A stretch of DNA of 64,000 bases, from the NCBI GenBank assembly GCA_015068135.1, contig SVLB01000005.1, positions 1 to 64,000 of the forward strand, read 5' to 3'. The translations under genes were made by a program, and so were the position numbers. The notes below the pieces were generated by a model. It was not told the origin of the DNA. It did no database searches and was given only the letters and a program-made list of their open reading frames with translations. This document shows positions 10,108-19,460 of this stretch, in pieces (the first letter of the stretch is position 1; every line of letters begins with the position of its first letter). The DNA comes from Oscillospiraceae bacterium. GTDB lineage: Bacteria; Bacillota; Clostridia; Oscillospirales; Oscillospiraceae.

Positions 10108-10680
10108 ATGTCAAACACAAACAAAAACCATCTGCGTATCCGAGCCCTCTGTGAAGGCGCCATCATGGTGGCCATTGCCCAGGTTTTAAGCTATTTTAAG
10201 CTTTTGGGCGACATGGTCAACGGCGGCTCCATCACCTTTTCCGCATTTCCTCTGGTATTATTCGCCCTGCGCTGGGGTCTGGGCAAGGGCCTGATCGCCA
10301 GCTTTGCCTTTGGTCTTTTGCAAATGGTCTTCGACGGCGCCTATGCCTGGGGCTGGCAGTCCATGCTCCTGGATTACTTGGTTGCCTACACACCCTTGGG
10401 ACTGGCAGGTCTGTTTAAGGGCAAGGCCTGGGGCATTTTCCCCGGTGCGGTTTTGGGTAACTTTGCAAGATTTGTGGTGCATTATATCAGCGGCGTGACC
10501 ATTTACCGGATCAATATGCCCACGGAAGTGGCCCATTTTGGCGTATTTGAAAGCGCGGAGCTGTACTCTTTGGTGTATAATGCCGCCTATATGGTCCCCT
10601 GCATGGTGCTGACCCTGGCGGTGGCGGCGGTCCTCTACGTACCCATGAAAAAATATTTCGCCGGTGCCGACCTGCGATAA
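10108..10680 (+). CDS. thiT: Energy-coupled thiamine transporter ThiT
   Basis: ALCEGAIMVAIAQVLSYFKL...GGSITFSAFPLVLFALRWGLGKGLIASFAFGLLQMVFDG; downstream of TPP riboswitch. Confidence 0.9.
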   Translation: MSNTNKNHLRIRALCEGAIMVAIAQVLSYFKLLGDMVNGGSITFSAFPLVLFALRWGLGKGLIASFAFGLLQMVFDGAYAWGWQSMLLDYLVAYTPLGLAGLFKGKAWGIFPGAVLGNFARFVVHYISGVTIYRINMPTEVAHFGVFESAELYSLVYNAAYMVPCMVLTLAVAAVLYVPMKKYFAGADLR

Positions 10681-10842
10681 TATCGGATATCTTCAATATC
10701 TATATATAGATATAAGATATTGGAGATAGTGAAGATATCGACACACAGCGTCATGATCCGTGGATCATTTTGCGTTTTGCACTGTGCATTTTGCATTTCC
10801 TTACGCCCTCCATTACTGCATGGTATCGCCTTGGGGTTCCCG

Positions 10843-10870
10843 TTGACTTTTTGCGGATATCTGTTATAAT
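10843..10870 (+). promoter_or_regulatory. Promoter for second thiT-like gene
   Basis: TTGACT, 16-nt spacer, TATAAT. Confidence 0.6.
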
Positions 10871-10904
10871 ACGAAAATACAGGTTCTTTCAAGGAGGAAA
10901 TATT

Positions 10905-11558
10905 GTGGATTCCAAGAGTAGGAAGCGTACTACAGAAATCGCCAATCTGTTGGCGATCGCTGTGGTTTTGGAGTTTGTTTCCAATGTGATCTTGCCCAGT
11001 TTCAAGCTGGGTGGCGGAGTATCTCTTGCCAGCTGTGTGCCGATATTGCTGATCTCTTACCGTTACGGGCTGAAATACGGTGTATATAGCGGCTTGATTT
11101 TTGGATTCTGTCAGATCCTTTTGGAGCAGGACACCATTTCCAAGTTTTTTGACGGCGGATATTTTACCAGCAGCGGTATGGGCTGGCTTTGGATCCTTCT
11201 GAATTTCTTTGTTGCTCAGGCGGCAGTGGGTTTGGGCGGGATCCTGCGCAAGTCCACCCAATCCCGGAAGCGGAAATTCATGCTGGGCTCTTTGATAGCG
11301 CTTGGCATCCGTTATGGGGTACATGTTCTGTCCTACTGGCTGTGCTTTGGCCGTTTGGCAAAGTGGTACTTTAAACGCTGCGACATTACCACCATTACCC
11401 TGGACAGCGTTTCCTGGATCCCGGACGGGCTGCTTCCTTTGGCATTTTCCCTGTTTTATAACTGTCTGTACATGCTTCCGGAGATCGCCCTTGCTATGAT
11501 CGCGACCTGGATCCTTTCCAATAACCGGAAGATCGTGACCCGGGTAAAAACCCATTAA
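10905..11558 (+). CDS. ThiT-like ECF transporter S component (divergent paralog)
   Basis: GTG start with AAGGAGG; GGGVSLASCVPILLISYRYGLKYGVYSGLIFGFCQILLEQ parallels the ThiT core. Confidence 0.75.
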   Translation: MDSKSRKRTTEIANLLAIAVVLEFVSNVILPSFKLGGGVSLASCVPILLISYRYGLKYGVYSGLIFGFCQILLEQDTISKFFDGGYFTSSGMGWLWILLNFFVAQAAVGLGGILRKSTQSRKRKFMLGSLIALGIRYGVHVLSYWLCFGRLAKWYFKRCDITTITLDSVSWIPDGLLPLAFSLFYNCLYMLPEIALAMIATWILSNNRKIVTRVKTH

Positions 11559-11624
11559 AATCCCTGCATAAATCTGTTCCTACTGGCAAACACTACCTCC
11601 GAACACAAAAGGAGGTAGTGTTTT

Positions 11625-12830
11625 ATGTTTTCTAAACGCTTGCTTTGCCTGGCACTGGCGCTTTTGACGGTGGCAGGCATGGCCACCGCCGCAGTGGCTG
11701 CGGAAGTAGACTGCGACAGCGTCTACTGCTTTTCGTCCCAGGAGTTTGCCACTTCCCAGGACCCCCTTACGGGGATCTGCGTGACCAAACTGCCTGATGC
11801 CCGGGTGGGCACAGTGATGCTGGGGACCCGGGTACTCCGGGAGGGGGATATCCTCACCGCTCAGCAGGTGGATCAGATGACCTTTGTGCCTTTGCGCACG
11901 GAGGAGGATGTCCAGGCAGAGGTCTGCTATCTGCCCATTTACGAAAACCGGGTGGAAAAGACCGCGACTATGGTCTTGGGGGTCCGGGGCAAGGAGGACA
12001 AGGCCCCTGTTGCGCAGGATTCTTCTGTGGAAACCTATAAGAATCTGCCCAATGAGGGAAAGCTCAAGGCCGAAGACCCGGAGGGTCAGGCGCTGACCTT
12101 TACCCTGGTACGCAAGCCCAAGCGGGGAACCGTGGAACTGCGGGAGGACGGAAGCTTCCTCTACACCCCCAAGAAAAACAAGGTGGGTGTGGATTCCTTT
12201 GTCTATACTGCAACGGATCCTGCCGGAAAGGTCTCCCGAGAGGCCACCGTTACGGTACAGATCCTGAAGCCCTCCGTATCCGGTAAGTATACGGATACCG
12301 CTGGGGATCCCTGCCGGTTTGCAGCGGAATGGCTGCGCAATACGGGACTGTTCACCGGTGAGAAGATCAACGGAAAGCTGTGCTTCCAGCCGGAAAAGAC
12401 CGTGAGCCGGGGAGAGTTCCTGGCGATGACCGTCAAGACCCTCAACATTCCCACGGATAGCTATGATTATTCTGCCATTGATGCCAGCTTGCCTGAGTGG
12501 CTCAAGCCCTATCTGGCGGCGGCTCTGCGGTCCGGACTTTTGGACGGCCTGCCTGAGACCAGAAACTTTCAGGAGCCCATTACCGGGGCCGAGGCGGCAG
12601 TGGTCCTGCAAAATGCGCTGGATCTGACAGTCTCCCAGCAGACCCTGGAGGAGCAGAGTGCCGACGACGAGGAGATTCCCGTTTGGGCAGAGGCCTCGCT
12701 GACGGCTATGACCCAGGGCGGCATCCTGCTGGAGGCCGGGGAGCCCCTCACCCGCGGTCAGGCCGCCCAGGTGCTGTACCGGGCCAACTACCTGTCTCTG
12801 GATGCCCCCGGGACGGCAATGTTCCGCTAA
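11625..12830 (+). CDS. Secreted/cell-surface protein with Ig-like (cadherin-type) and SLH-like domains
   Basis: Signal peptide MFSKRLLCLALALLTVAGMATAAVA; LKAEDPEGQALTFTLVRKPKRGTVELREDGSFLYTPKKNKVGVDSFVYTATDPAG; C-terminal SLH-like repeats. Confidence 0.75.
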   Translation: MFSKRLLCLALALLTVAGMATAAVAAEVDCDSVYCFSSQEFATSQDPLTGICVTKLPDARVGTVMLGTRVLREGDILTAQQVDQMTFVPLRTEEDVQAEVCYLPIYENRVEKTATMVLGVRGKEDKAPVAQDSSVETYKNLPNEGKLKAEDPEGQALTFTLVRKPKRGTVELREDGSFLYTPKKNKVGVDSFVYTATDPAGKVSREATVTVQILKPSVSGKYTDTAGDPCRFAAEWLRNTGLFTGEKINGKLCFQPEKTVSRGEFLAMTVKTLNIPTDSYDYSAIDASLPEWLKPYLAAALRSGLLDGLPETRNFQEPITGAEAAVVLQNALDLTVSQQTLEEQSADDEEIPVWAEASLTAMTQGGILLEAGEPLTRGQAAQVLYRANYLSLDAPGTAMFR

Positions 12831-12842
12831 TTTCTTTTAATA

Positions 12843-12925
12843 GGAAAGCTGTATCAAATTCTAATTCTCCGCCTTGCCTCCCCTGTAGGGGAGGTTTTGG
12901 CCTGGAAATTTGATGCAGCTTTTCC
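12843..12925. repeat. Nested intergenic inverted repeat
   Basis: GGAAAGCTGTATCAAATT ... AATTTGATGCAGCTTTTCC around inner CCTCCCC-tgta-GGGGAGG hairpin. Confidence 0.7.
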
Positions 12926-13041
12926 AAGTATACGGGGGAATCGTGAAGAGAGAAAAACTTTTAACCCCCAGGGGGGCTTCAAATCCCCGAGGCCCTATGC
13001 TATAATGCCTCCGAAAACAGTAGAAAGACGTTTTACATATC

Positions 13042-14109
13042 ATGGATCATTTGCAGGTACTGAAAAAACAAAAAACCAAAAATCATCTCGTCATGATCCT
13101 GACGGCTGTGGCGGTCGTGGTGATGGCGGTAGTGTGTCTGTTTGTAGGATCTTCGGGAATGTCCCTATCCGATGCCCTGGCGGGCCTTTTCGGCAAGGGA
13201 ACAGCTGCCCAGGTGCGGATCATCCGCAATATCCGCATTCCCCGGATCCTGGCGGCGATCATCGCCGGTGCGGGGCTGTCCCTCTCCGGGCATATCATGC
13301 AGACAACATTAAATAATACCATGGCGGCACCCTCTACCCTGGGTGTTTCCAACGCGGCGGTTTTCGGCGCGAATCTGTCCATTATCGCCTTTTCCGGCGG
13401 TTTTCTCTCCACCGGCGGCAATGTGAACAATTACGGTGTGGGCATCAGTCCCTATGCCACCGGCTTGATGGCCTTTGTCTTTGCTATGGCATCGGTACTT
13501 CTGATTTTGGGTCTTTGTACTACCCGGGGCTTTTCTCCCAATGTGGTGGTGCTGTCCGGCATTGCCATGGGCGCGGTATGGACCGCGGCTACCACCTTTT
13601 TGCAGTATTATGCCACAGATGTGGGCTTATCTGCGGCGGTGGTGTGGAGCTTTGGCGACCTGGGCCGTGCCACCTATACCACCGACTGGATCATGCTGGC
13701 GGTGGTGGCTGCAGGTTTTGTCTATTTTATATGTATGTCCTGGCGGTACAACGCTCTCCTCAGCGGAGAGGCTGCCGCCAAGACCATGGGTGTGAATGTG
13801 GAGATCCTGCGGTTTGTATCCTTGCTGCTGGCCTCCATGATCACGGCGGTCTGCATCTCGGTTTTGGGTGCCATCGGCTTTGTGGGCATCATCTGCCCCC
13901 ATGTAGCAAAGAAGCTGTTGGGTCAGGACCATCGGGTGAGCCTTCCTGCTTCCGCGCTCATGGGAAGCCTTTTGCTGCTGACAGCGGACACGTTGGCCCG
14001 GAGCCTGGGCAGCGGCTCTGCTCTGCCGGTGGGTGCGGTGACCTCCCTTTTGGGCGCTCCCTTCTTCATCGCCATTATTTTCAGCCGAAAGGAGAACCGC
14101 CGATGCTGA
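13042..14109 (+). CDS. FecCD-family iron ABC transporter permease
   Basis: RNIRIPRILAAIIAGAGLSLSGHIMQTTLNNTMAAPSTLGVSNAAVFGANL; GFVGIICPHVAKKLLGQDHR. Confidence 0.92.
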   Translation: MDHLQVLKKQKTKNHLVMILTAVAVVVMAVVCLFVGSSGMSLSDALAGLFGKGTAAQVRIIRNIRIPRILAAIIAGAGLSLSGHIMQTTLNNTMAAPSTLGVSNAAVFGANLSIIAFSGGFLSTGGNVNNYGVGISPYATGLMAFVFAMASVLLILGLCTTRGFSPNVVVLSGIAMGAVWTAATTFLQYYATDVGLSAAVVWSFGDLGRATYTTDWIMLAVVAAGFVYFICMSWRYNALLSGEAAAKTMGVNVEILRFVSLLLASMITAVCISVLGAIGFVGIICPHVAKKLLGQDHRVSLPASALMGSLLLLTADTLARSLGSGSALPVGAVTSLLGAPFFIAIIFSRKENRRC

Positions 14110-14873
14110 GCTGTGAAAACCTTACCTTCCGCTACACCCGGGACTGCCCGGTACTCACCGGCGCCTCCCTGACCCTGGAGCGAGGGCAGATCGGCATCGT
14201 TTTGGGAAAAAACGGCTCCGGCAAGACCACACTGTTCAAAAATATTTTGGGCATCCATTCCCCCAAAAGCGGAAAGATCCGCTTTGGCGGAGAGGATCTT
14301 CTGAAGCTGTCCCGCCGGGAGCGGGCCAAGCGGATCGCCTACGTTCCCCAGGATATCCAATTCGGTGCATTGACGGTCTTTGACACGGTACTGATGGGGC
14401 GCATTGCCCGTTTCGGTCTGCGCACCGGACCGGAGGACCATAAAGCGGTGGCGGGGATCCTCCGGGATATGGGACTGGAGGATTTTGCCGGACGGAATGT
14501 GGATGCCCTTTCCGGCGGCGAACGGCAGAAGATCGCCATTGCTCGTGCCATAGCCCAGGAGCCGCAGCTGATGGTCTTTGACGAGCCTACGGGAAATCTG
14601 GATATCGCCAATGAACAGCTGATCCTCCGGGAGGCCAAAAAGCTGGCCCGGCAGAAGGGCATCAGCATTCTGTCGTCTTTGCATGATCTGAATCAGGCCC
14701 TGAATTTCGGGGATAAGTTTTTCTTTATGAAGGATGGAACGGTAAAATATGCCGGCGGACGGGAGTGCTTTACCCGGGAAATCCTCCGGGATATCTATGA
14801 TATCGATGTGACCGTGACCCAAATCGACGGCCGCACTGTGATCCTGGAAAACCTGCCGGAGGGGCATCCCTGA
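14103..14873 (+). CDS. Iron ABC transporter ATP-binding protein
   Basis: Start reassigned to MLSCENLTFRYTRDCPVL; Walker A GKNGSGKTT, LSGGERQKIAIARAIAQEPQLMVFDEP. Confidence 0.92.
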   Translation: MLSCENLTFRYTRDCPVLTGASLTLERGQIGIVLGKNGSGKTTLFKNILGIHSPKSGKIRFGGEDLLKLSRRERAKRIAYVPQDIQFGALTVFDTVLMGRIARFGLRTGPEDHKAVAGILRDMGLEDFAGRNVDALSGGERQKIAIARAIAQEPQLMVFDEPTGNLDIANEQLILREAKKLARQKGISILSSLHDLNQALNFGDKFFFMKDGTVKYAGGRECFTREILRDIYDIDVTVTQIDGRTVILENLPEGHP

Positions 14874-14945
14874 TCCGTAGGGCGGGGTCATGACCCTGCC
14901 GCAGGGATGTACCGTGGTAATATTTACAATAAGGAGGCTATCATC

Positions 14946-16088
14946 ATGAAAAAACTCATCGCATTCGTTCTGGTCCTTGGTTGCTTGCTGTCCCTGGCTG
15001 CCTGCGGGGAGGAAACAAAAACAGCACCCAAGGGTACGACCGTCACCGATATGATCGGCCGGCAGGTGGAGGTAGTGCCCGGAAGCTACAAAAGAGTGGT
15101 CTGCGTAGGTGCCGGCGCTCTGCGGATGTACAGCTATGTGTGCGATGTAGCCCTTCTTTGCGGTGTGGAGGATATTGACAACCCCACCCTTACGGAGCGA
15201 CCCCAGATGTTCGACTCTGTGGCACGGCCCTATGTGCTGGCCTACGGAGAAGCATTTTCCAAGCTTCCCTCCTGCGGTGTGGGCGGTCCTATGGCCCAGG
15301 CCGCTGAGGCAGAAAAGATCCTGCTGTGCCAGCCGGATATTGTGATATCGGAATTTGAGGATGTGCAGAAGGCCGACGCCCTGCAGGAACAGCTGGGGGT
15401 TCCCGTGATCACCCTGCGCAGCGGCCCCAACGGGGTGTTTGACCCTGCCTTTGCCGGAAGCCTCACCCTTTTGGGACAGCTTTTCGGCACCGAAGCCCGG
15501 GCAGAGGCACTGCTTTCCTTCGTGGAGAGTGAAAAAGCTGCCATTTCCGCCGCTGTTGCGGATATTTCGGAAAAGCCCGGCGTCTATGTGGCCGGTCTGG
15601 GCAACTGGGGTACGGCAGATCATCTGACCACCGCCGAAAACTATATTTCCTTTACCGTAGCCGGTGTGCGCAATGTGGTGCAGGGTCTGGGGATGGATGG
15701 TGTTGGCCCTATCGAGGAGGAAAAGTTCGTGGAGCTGGGAGAGCAGATGGATATCATGATCCTGGATGCTGCCGCTGTGAAGAATATTAAGCCGTTGTAT
15801 GCCCAGGATCCTGCCATGTTCGACACCTGCAAGGCCTGGCAGAACGGAGAGGTCTATCTGGAAATGGCATACAATGCCTACTATACCAACTACGAAATTA
15901 CCCTGATCAATACCTGGTTCATTGCCAAAACTGTCTATCCTGAGGCCTTTGGGGATATCGACATGACCGCAAAGACCAACGAGGTCACAAAAATGTTCCT
16001 GGGTCAGGAATTGGCAGAGAAGATTTTCGCCTGCCCCAGCAGCTTCGGTGGCTACCAAAAGATCGACACAGAAACCTTTTTTAATTGA
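14946..16088 (+). CDS. Iron ABC transporter substrate-binding lipoprotein
   Basis: MKKLIAFVLVLGCLLSLAACGEE lipobox; VTDMIGRQVEVVPGSYKRVVCVGAGALRMYSY. Confidence 0.88.
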   Translation: MKKLIAFVLVLGCLLSLAACGEETKTAPKGTTVTDMIGRQVEVVPGSYKRVVCVGAGALRMYSYVCDVALLCGVEDIDNPTLTERPQMFDSVARPYVLAYGEAFSKLPSCGVGGPMAQAAEAEKILLCQPDIVISEFEDVQKADALQEQLGVPVITLRSGPNGVFDPAFAGSLTLLGQLFGTEARAEALLSFVESEKAAISAAVADISEKPGVYVAGLGNWGTADHLTTAENYISFTVAGVRNVVQGLGMDGVGPIEEEKFVELGEQMDIMILDAAAVKNIKPLYAQDPAMFDTCKAWQNGEVYLEMAYNAYYTNYEITLINTWFIAKTVYPEAFGDIDMTAKTNEVTKMFLGQELAEKIFACPSSFGGYQKIDTETFFN

Positions 16089-16097
16089 TTTGCGCTA

Positions 16098-16126
16098 TTG
16101 ACTTTCCAATTTTGGTCTGTTATAAT
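16098..16126 (+). promoter_or_regulatory. Promoter of glpP operon
   Basis: TTGACT, 17-nt spacer, TATAAT. Confidence 0.7.
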
Positions 16127-16143
16127 TTTTTAGAGAGATTTGA

Positions 16144-16183
16144 GAGCAAGAGAATGTTTCGGGCATTCTTTTGCTCTTTTTTT
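16144..16183 (+). terminator. Leader terminator/attenuator upstream of glpP
   Basis: GAGCAAGAGAATG-tttcggg-CATTCTTTTGCTC followed by 7 T, between promoter and glpP start. Confidence 0.85.
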
Positions 16184-16202
16184 ACGGAAAGGAGCCGATT
16201 CC

Positions 16203-16763
16203 ATGACAAAAGAAGCCTTATTTGACTCCCTGGAGCGCTGCCCCGTGATTGCCGCTGTCAATGATAAATTCTTTGACAATGCCATTGCCTCTCCGGCGGA
16301 GGTGATCTTCCTGCTGGGCGGAAGCCTGATCACCGTAGCCCAGCGTATTCAGGCGGCCCATGCCGCGGGAAAGTACATCTTTGTTCATATCGATTTGGCT
16401 GAGGGTATCGGCAAGGATCGGGCAGGTGTGCAGTTTTTGGCACAAAACGGCGCCGACGGTGTGATCAGCACCCGGGCCAACATGATCCGTATTGCCCGGG
16501 ATCAGGGGCTTGTCACGGTCCAGCGGTTCTTTGCCCTGGATTCTCAGGGTGTGGACAGCATCAAAGATATGCTGGAAACCTCCAATCCCGACCTTATTGA
16601 GATCATGCCCGGTGTGATCGGCAAGATCATCCAGCGGTTTGCTGACGCGAAGGCACCGCTGATCGCAGGCGGCCTGGTGCAGACCAAGGCGGAGGTGACC
16701 CAGGCACTGAATATGGGTGCCTTTGCGGTATCCACAGGAATGAAGGACCTTTGGTATTTATAA
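16203..16763 (+). CDS. glpP: Glycerol-3-phosphate responsive antiterminator
   Basis: PVIAAVNDKFFDNAIASPAEVIFLLGGSL, FVHIDLAEGIGKDRAGVQFLAQNGADGVISTRANMI, PDLIEIMPGVIGKII. Confidence 0.92.
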   Translation: MTKEALFDSLERCPVIAAVNDKFFDNAIASPAEVIFLLGGSLITVAQRIQAAHAAGKYIFVHIDLAEGIGKDRAGVQFLAQNGADGVISTRANMIRIARDQGLVTVQRFFALDSQGVDSIKDMLETSNPDLIEIMPGVIGKIIQRFADAKAPLIAGGLVQTKAEVTQALNMGAFAVSTGMKDLWYL

Positions 16764-16778
16764 GGAGAGACTAGGAAA

Positions 16779-18191
16779 ATGATCTATGATGTTCTTGTTG
16801 CAGGCACCGGTGTTATCGGTGCTATGATCGCCCGGGAGCTGACCCGGTACGATCTGACTGTCTGTATGGTAGAAAAGGAGAACGATGTGGCCTGCGGCGC
16901 TTCCAAGGCAAACAGCGGTATCATCCACGGCGGCTACGATCCGGAGCCCGGCACTCTGAAGGCAAAGCTGAACACTCTGGGTGTGGACAAGCTGTATGCC
17001 ACTGCCGAAGCCCTGCATGTGCCCTTCAAGCGCAACGGCTCTTTGGTCTGTGCCTTCAGTGCAGAGGAAGATGCCACGGTCAAAGCGCTTTATGAGCGGG
17101 GTCAGATCAACGGCATTCCCCAGCTGAAGGTCCTCACCGGTGAGGAAGCCCGGGCCTTGGAGCCGGAGCTTTCCGGGGCTGTGACCTCTGCGCTGCATGT
17201 TCCCACTGCGGGCATCATCTGCCCTTACGATCTGACCATTGCCGCTGCCGGTAACGCCATGGACAACGGCGCTGAGCTGGTGCGCAATTTCGAGATCACC
17301 GCCATCGACTACGCCGAAGGTCTGTTTACCCTCACTGCTGCCGACGGTCGTACCCTGCAGGGCAAGCGGCTGTTTAACTGCGCCGGTACGGGGTCTGACA
17401 AGCTTGCGAAGCTGGCAGGAGATGACTTCTTTACCATCATCCCCAGAGCCGGTGAATATATGCTTTTGGATAAGACTGAGGGCAGCCGTGTGCGCCATAC
17501 CATTTTCCAGGTGCCCACCAAGGAGGGCAAGGGTATTTTGGTAAGCCCCACAGTGGACGGCAACCTGCTTACCGGACCCACAGCCGCTGTGTGCGATTCC
17601 AGGGAGACTACCCCTGAGGGTCTGCAGACCGTGGGAAAGCTCTCTGCCAAGAGTGTGCCCGGTGTGAACTTCCGCAGTGTGATCACCTCCTTTACCGGCG
17701 TGCGTGCTTCGGAGAAGAACGGTGATTTTATCATCGAAAAGAGCAAAAATAACGAAAACCTCATCCATGTTGCCGCCATCGACTCCCCCGGCCTGACCGC
17801 CTGCGTCGCCATTGCCGAGTACGCGGTGGGACTTTTGGGAGAAATGAAGGAAAATCCCAATTTCTGTGGTGACCGGGAAGATCCCCATGCTTTCCGGCAC
17901 ATGACTGATGAGGAAAAGGATGCCTATATTAAGGCCCATCCCGATTACGGCAAGATCGTCTGCCGCTGTGAGACGGTTTCCGAGGGCGAGATCCGCAGTG
18001 CCATTCGCCGCAATCCCCCGGCTTTGGACCTGGATGGCGTGAAGCGCCGTACCCGTTCCGGCATGGGCCGCTGCCAGGGCGGCTTCTGCGGACCCTATGT
18101 GATGCAGCTGCTGGCAGAGGAGAACGGGGTTCCCAAGGAAGCCATTACCAAAAACGGCGGTGACTCTTATATGGTCACCGGCAAGCTGTAA
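16779..18191 (+). CDS. Glycerol-3-phosphate dehydrogenase-like FAD oxidoreductase with BFD-type Fe-S domain
   Basis: Dinucleotide-binding N terminus, GGYDPEPGTLKAKLN, C-terminal VCRCETVSEGEIRSAIRR...RTRSGMGRCQGGFCGP. Confidence 0.85.
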   Translation: MIYDVLVAGTGVIGAMIARELTRYDLTVCMVEKENDVACGASKANSGIIHGGYDPEPGTLKAKLNTLGVDKLYATAEALHVPFKRNGSLVCAFSAEEDATVKALYERGQINGIPQLKVLTGEEARALEPELSGAVTSALHVPTAGIICPYDLTIAAAGNAMDNGAELVRNFEITAIDYAEGLFTLTAADGRTLQGKRLFNCAGTGSDKLAKLAGDDFFTIIPRAGEYMLLDKTEGSRVRHTIFQVPTKEGKGILVSPTVDGNLLTGPTAAVCDSRETTPEGLQTVGKLSAKSVPGVNFRSVITSFTGVRASEKNGDFIIEKSKNNENLIHVAAIDSPGLTACVAIAEYAVGLLGEMKENPNFCGDREDPHAFRHMTDEEKDAYIKAHPDYGKIVCRCETVSEGEIRSAIRRNPPALDLDGVKRRTRSGMGRCQGGFCGPYVMQLLAEENGVPKEAITKNGGDSYMVTGKL

Positions 18192-18206
18192 GCTCCGAAG
18201 GGGAGG

Positions 18207-19460
18207 ATGAATACGATGATGACACATGATATTGTTGTTGTGGGCGGCGGCCCAGCCGGTATGGCTGCGGCGGTTGCCGCTTTCGATGCCGGCTGCAGGG
18301 ACGTTGTGATCCTGGACCGGGAGCCCCAGCTGGGCGGTATTCTGCGCCAGTGCATCCACAACGGCTTCGGCCTGCACAAGCTGGGAACGGAGCTGACCGG
18401 CCCGGAATATGCCGCTGTCTACGCCAAAAAGGTGGAGGAGCGGGGTATCCGTACTTACCTGGAGACCACCGTTACCCGGGTCACCGAGGACAAGGTGGTC
18501 ACCGCCCAGAATCGGGAAGGTCTTCTGAAGATCCAGGCCAAGGCCGTGATTTTGTCCATGGGCTGCCGGGAGCGGAGCCGTGGCGCCCTGAATATCAGCG
18601 GTACCCGTCCTGCCGGTGTGTACAGTGCCGGTACTGCCCAGAAGCTTATGAACTGTGAGGGCTTTATGCCCGGCAAGAAGGTAGTCATTTTGGGCTCCGG
18701 CGATATTGGCCTGATCATGGCCCGGCGTATGACCCTGGAGGGGGCCAAGGTGGAGGCTGTGTGTGAGCTGATGCCCTATTCCGGCGGTCTGAAGCGAAAT
18801 ATCGTCCAGTGCCTGCAGGACTTTGGCATTCCTCTGTACCTGAGTACCACTGTGGCGAAGATCCACGGTGAAAAGCGCCTGGAGGGCGTGACCATTGCCC
18901 AGGTGGACGAAAACCGCCAAATCATGGAATCCACTGCCCGGTATATCCCCTGCGATACCCTGCTTCTTTCCGTGGGTCTGATCCCGGAAAATGAGCTGAG
19001 CCGTGAGGCCGGTGTGCCGTTGAGCCCCATTACCTCCGGTCCTTTGGTGGACGAAAACCGGCAGACCCAGATCCCCGGCATTTTTGCCTGCGGCAATGTG
19101 GCCCAGGTCCATGACCTAGTGGACTATGTTTCCGATGAGGCGGAGCTGGCCGGTGCCGGTGCGGCTGCCTATGCCGCCGGAAAGACTGCCACCGCGGAGG
19201 CCTTGCAGACGGTACCCGGAAACGGCGTGCGCTATGTTCTGCCCCAGTTTGTCCACAGAGGTCAGGATGTATCTTTGTTTATGCGTGTGACAGAGCCCTT
19301 GGGCAAGGTCCGCTTTACCGTAAAGAGCGGTCAGACCGTACTGGCCACCGCTGTGCGGCCCCAGGTGGCCCCCGGTGAAATGGAGCGGATCAACCTGAAG
19401 TCCCAGGCTTTGGATATGGCAGTGGCTCCCATTACAGTGAGCCTGGAGGTAGTGGAATGA
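18207..19460 (+). CDS. FAD-dependent pyridine nucleotide-disulfide oxidoreductase (GlpB-like partner)
   Basis: DIVVVGGGPAGMAAAVAAFDAGCRDVVILDREPQLGGILRQCIHNGFGLH. Confidence 0.85.
   Translation: MNTMMTHDIVVVGGGPAGMAAAVAAFDAGCRDVVILDREPQLGGILRQCIHNGFGLHKLGTELTGPEYAAVYAKKVEERGIRTYLETTVTRVTEDKVVTAQNREGLLKIQAKAVILSMGCRERSRGALNISGTRPAGVYSAGTAQKLMNCEGFMPGKKVVILGSGDIGLIMARRMTLEGAKVEAVCELMPYSGGLKRNIVQCLQDFGIPLYLSTTVAKIHGEKRLEGVTIAQVDENRQIMESTARYIPCDTLLLSVGLIPENELSREAGVPLSPITSGPLVDENRQTQIPGIFACGNVAQVHDLVDYVSDEAELAGAGAAAYAAGKTATAEALQTVPGNGVRYVLPQFVHRGQDVSLFMRVTEPLGKVRFTVKSGQTVLATAVRPQVAPGEMERINLKSQALDMAVAPITVSLEVVE

Noticed and set aside
14875-14935. GTAGGGCGGGGTCATGACCCTGCC region upstream of the iron SBP gene as a regulatory element
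   Set aside because: A short GC palindrome resembling fragments of dispersed repeats; too short to assign a regulatory function such as a Fur box.
13923-16058. 711-aa minus-strand ORF
   Set aside because: Antisense to the iron ABC transporter genes.
16758-19112. 784-aa minus-strand ORF
   Set aside because: Antisense to the two Glp-type FAD oxidoreductases with strong motifs.
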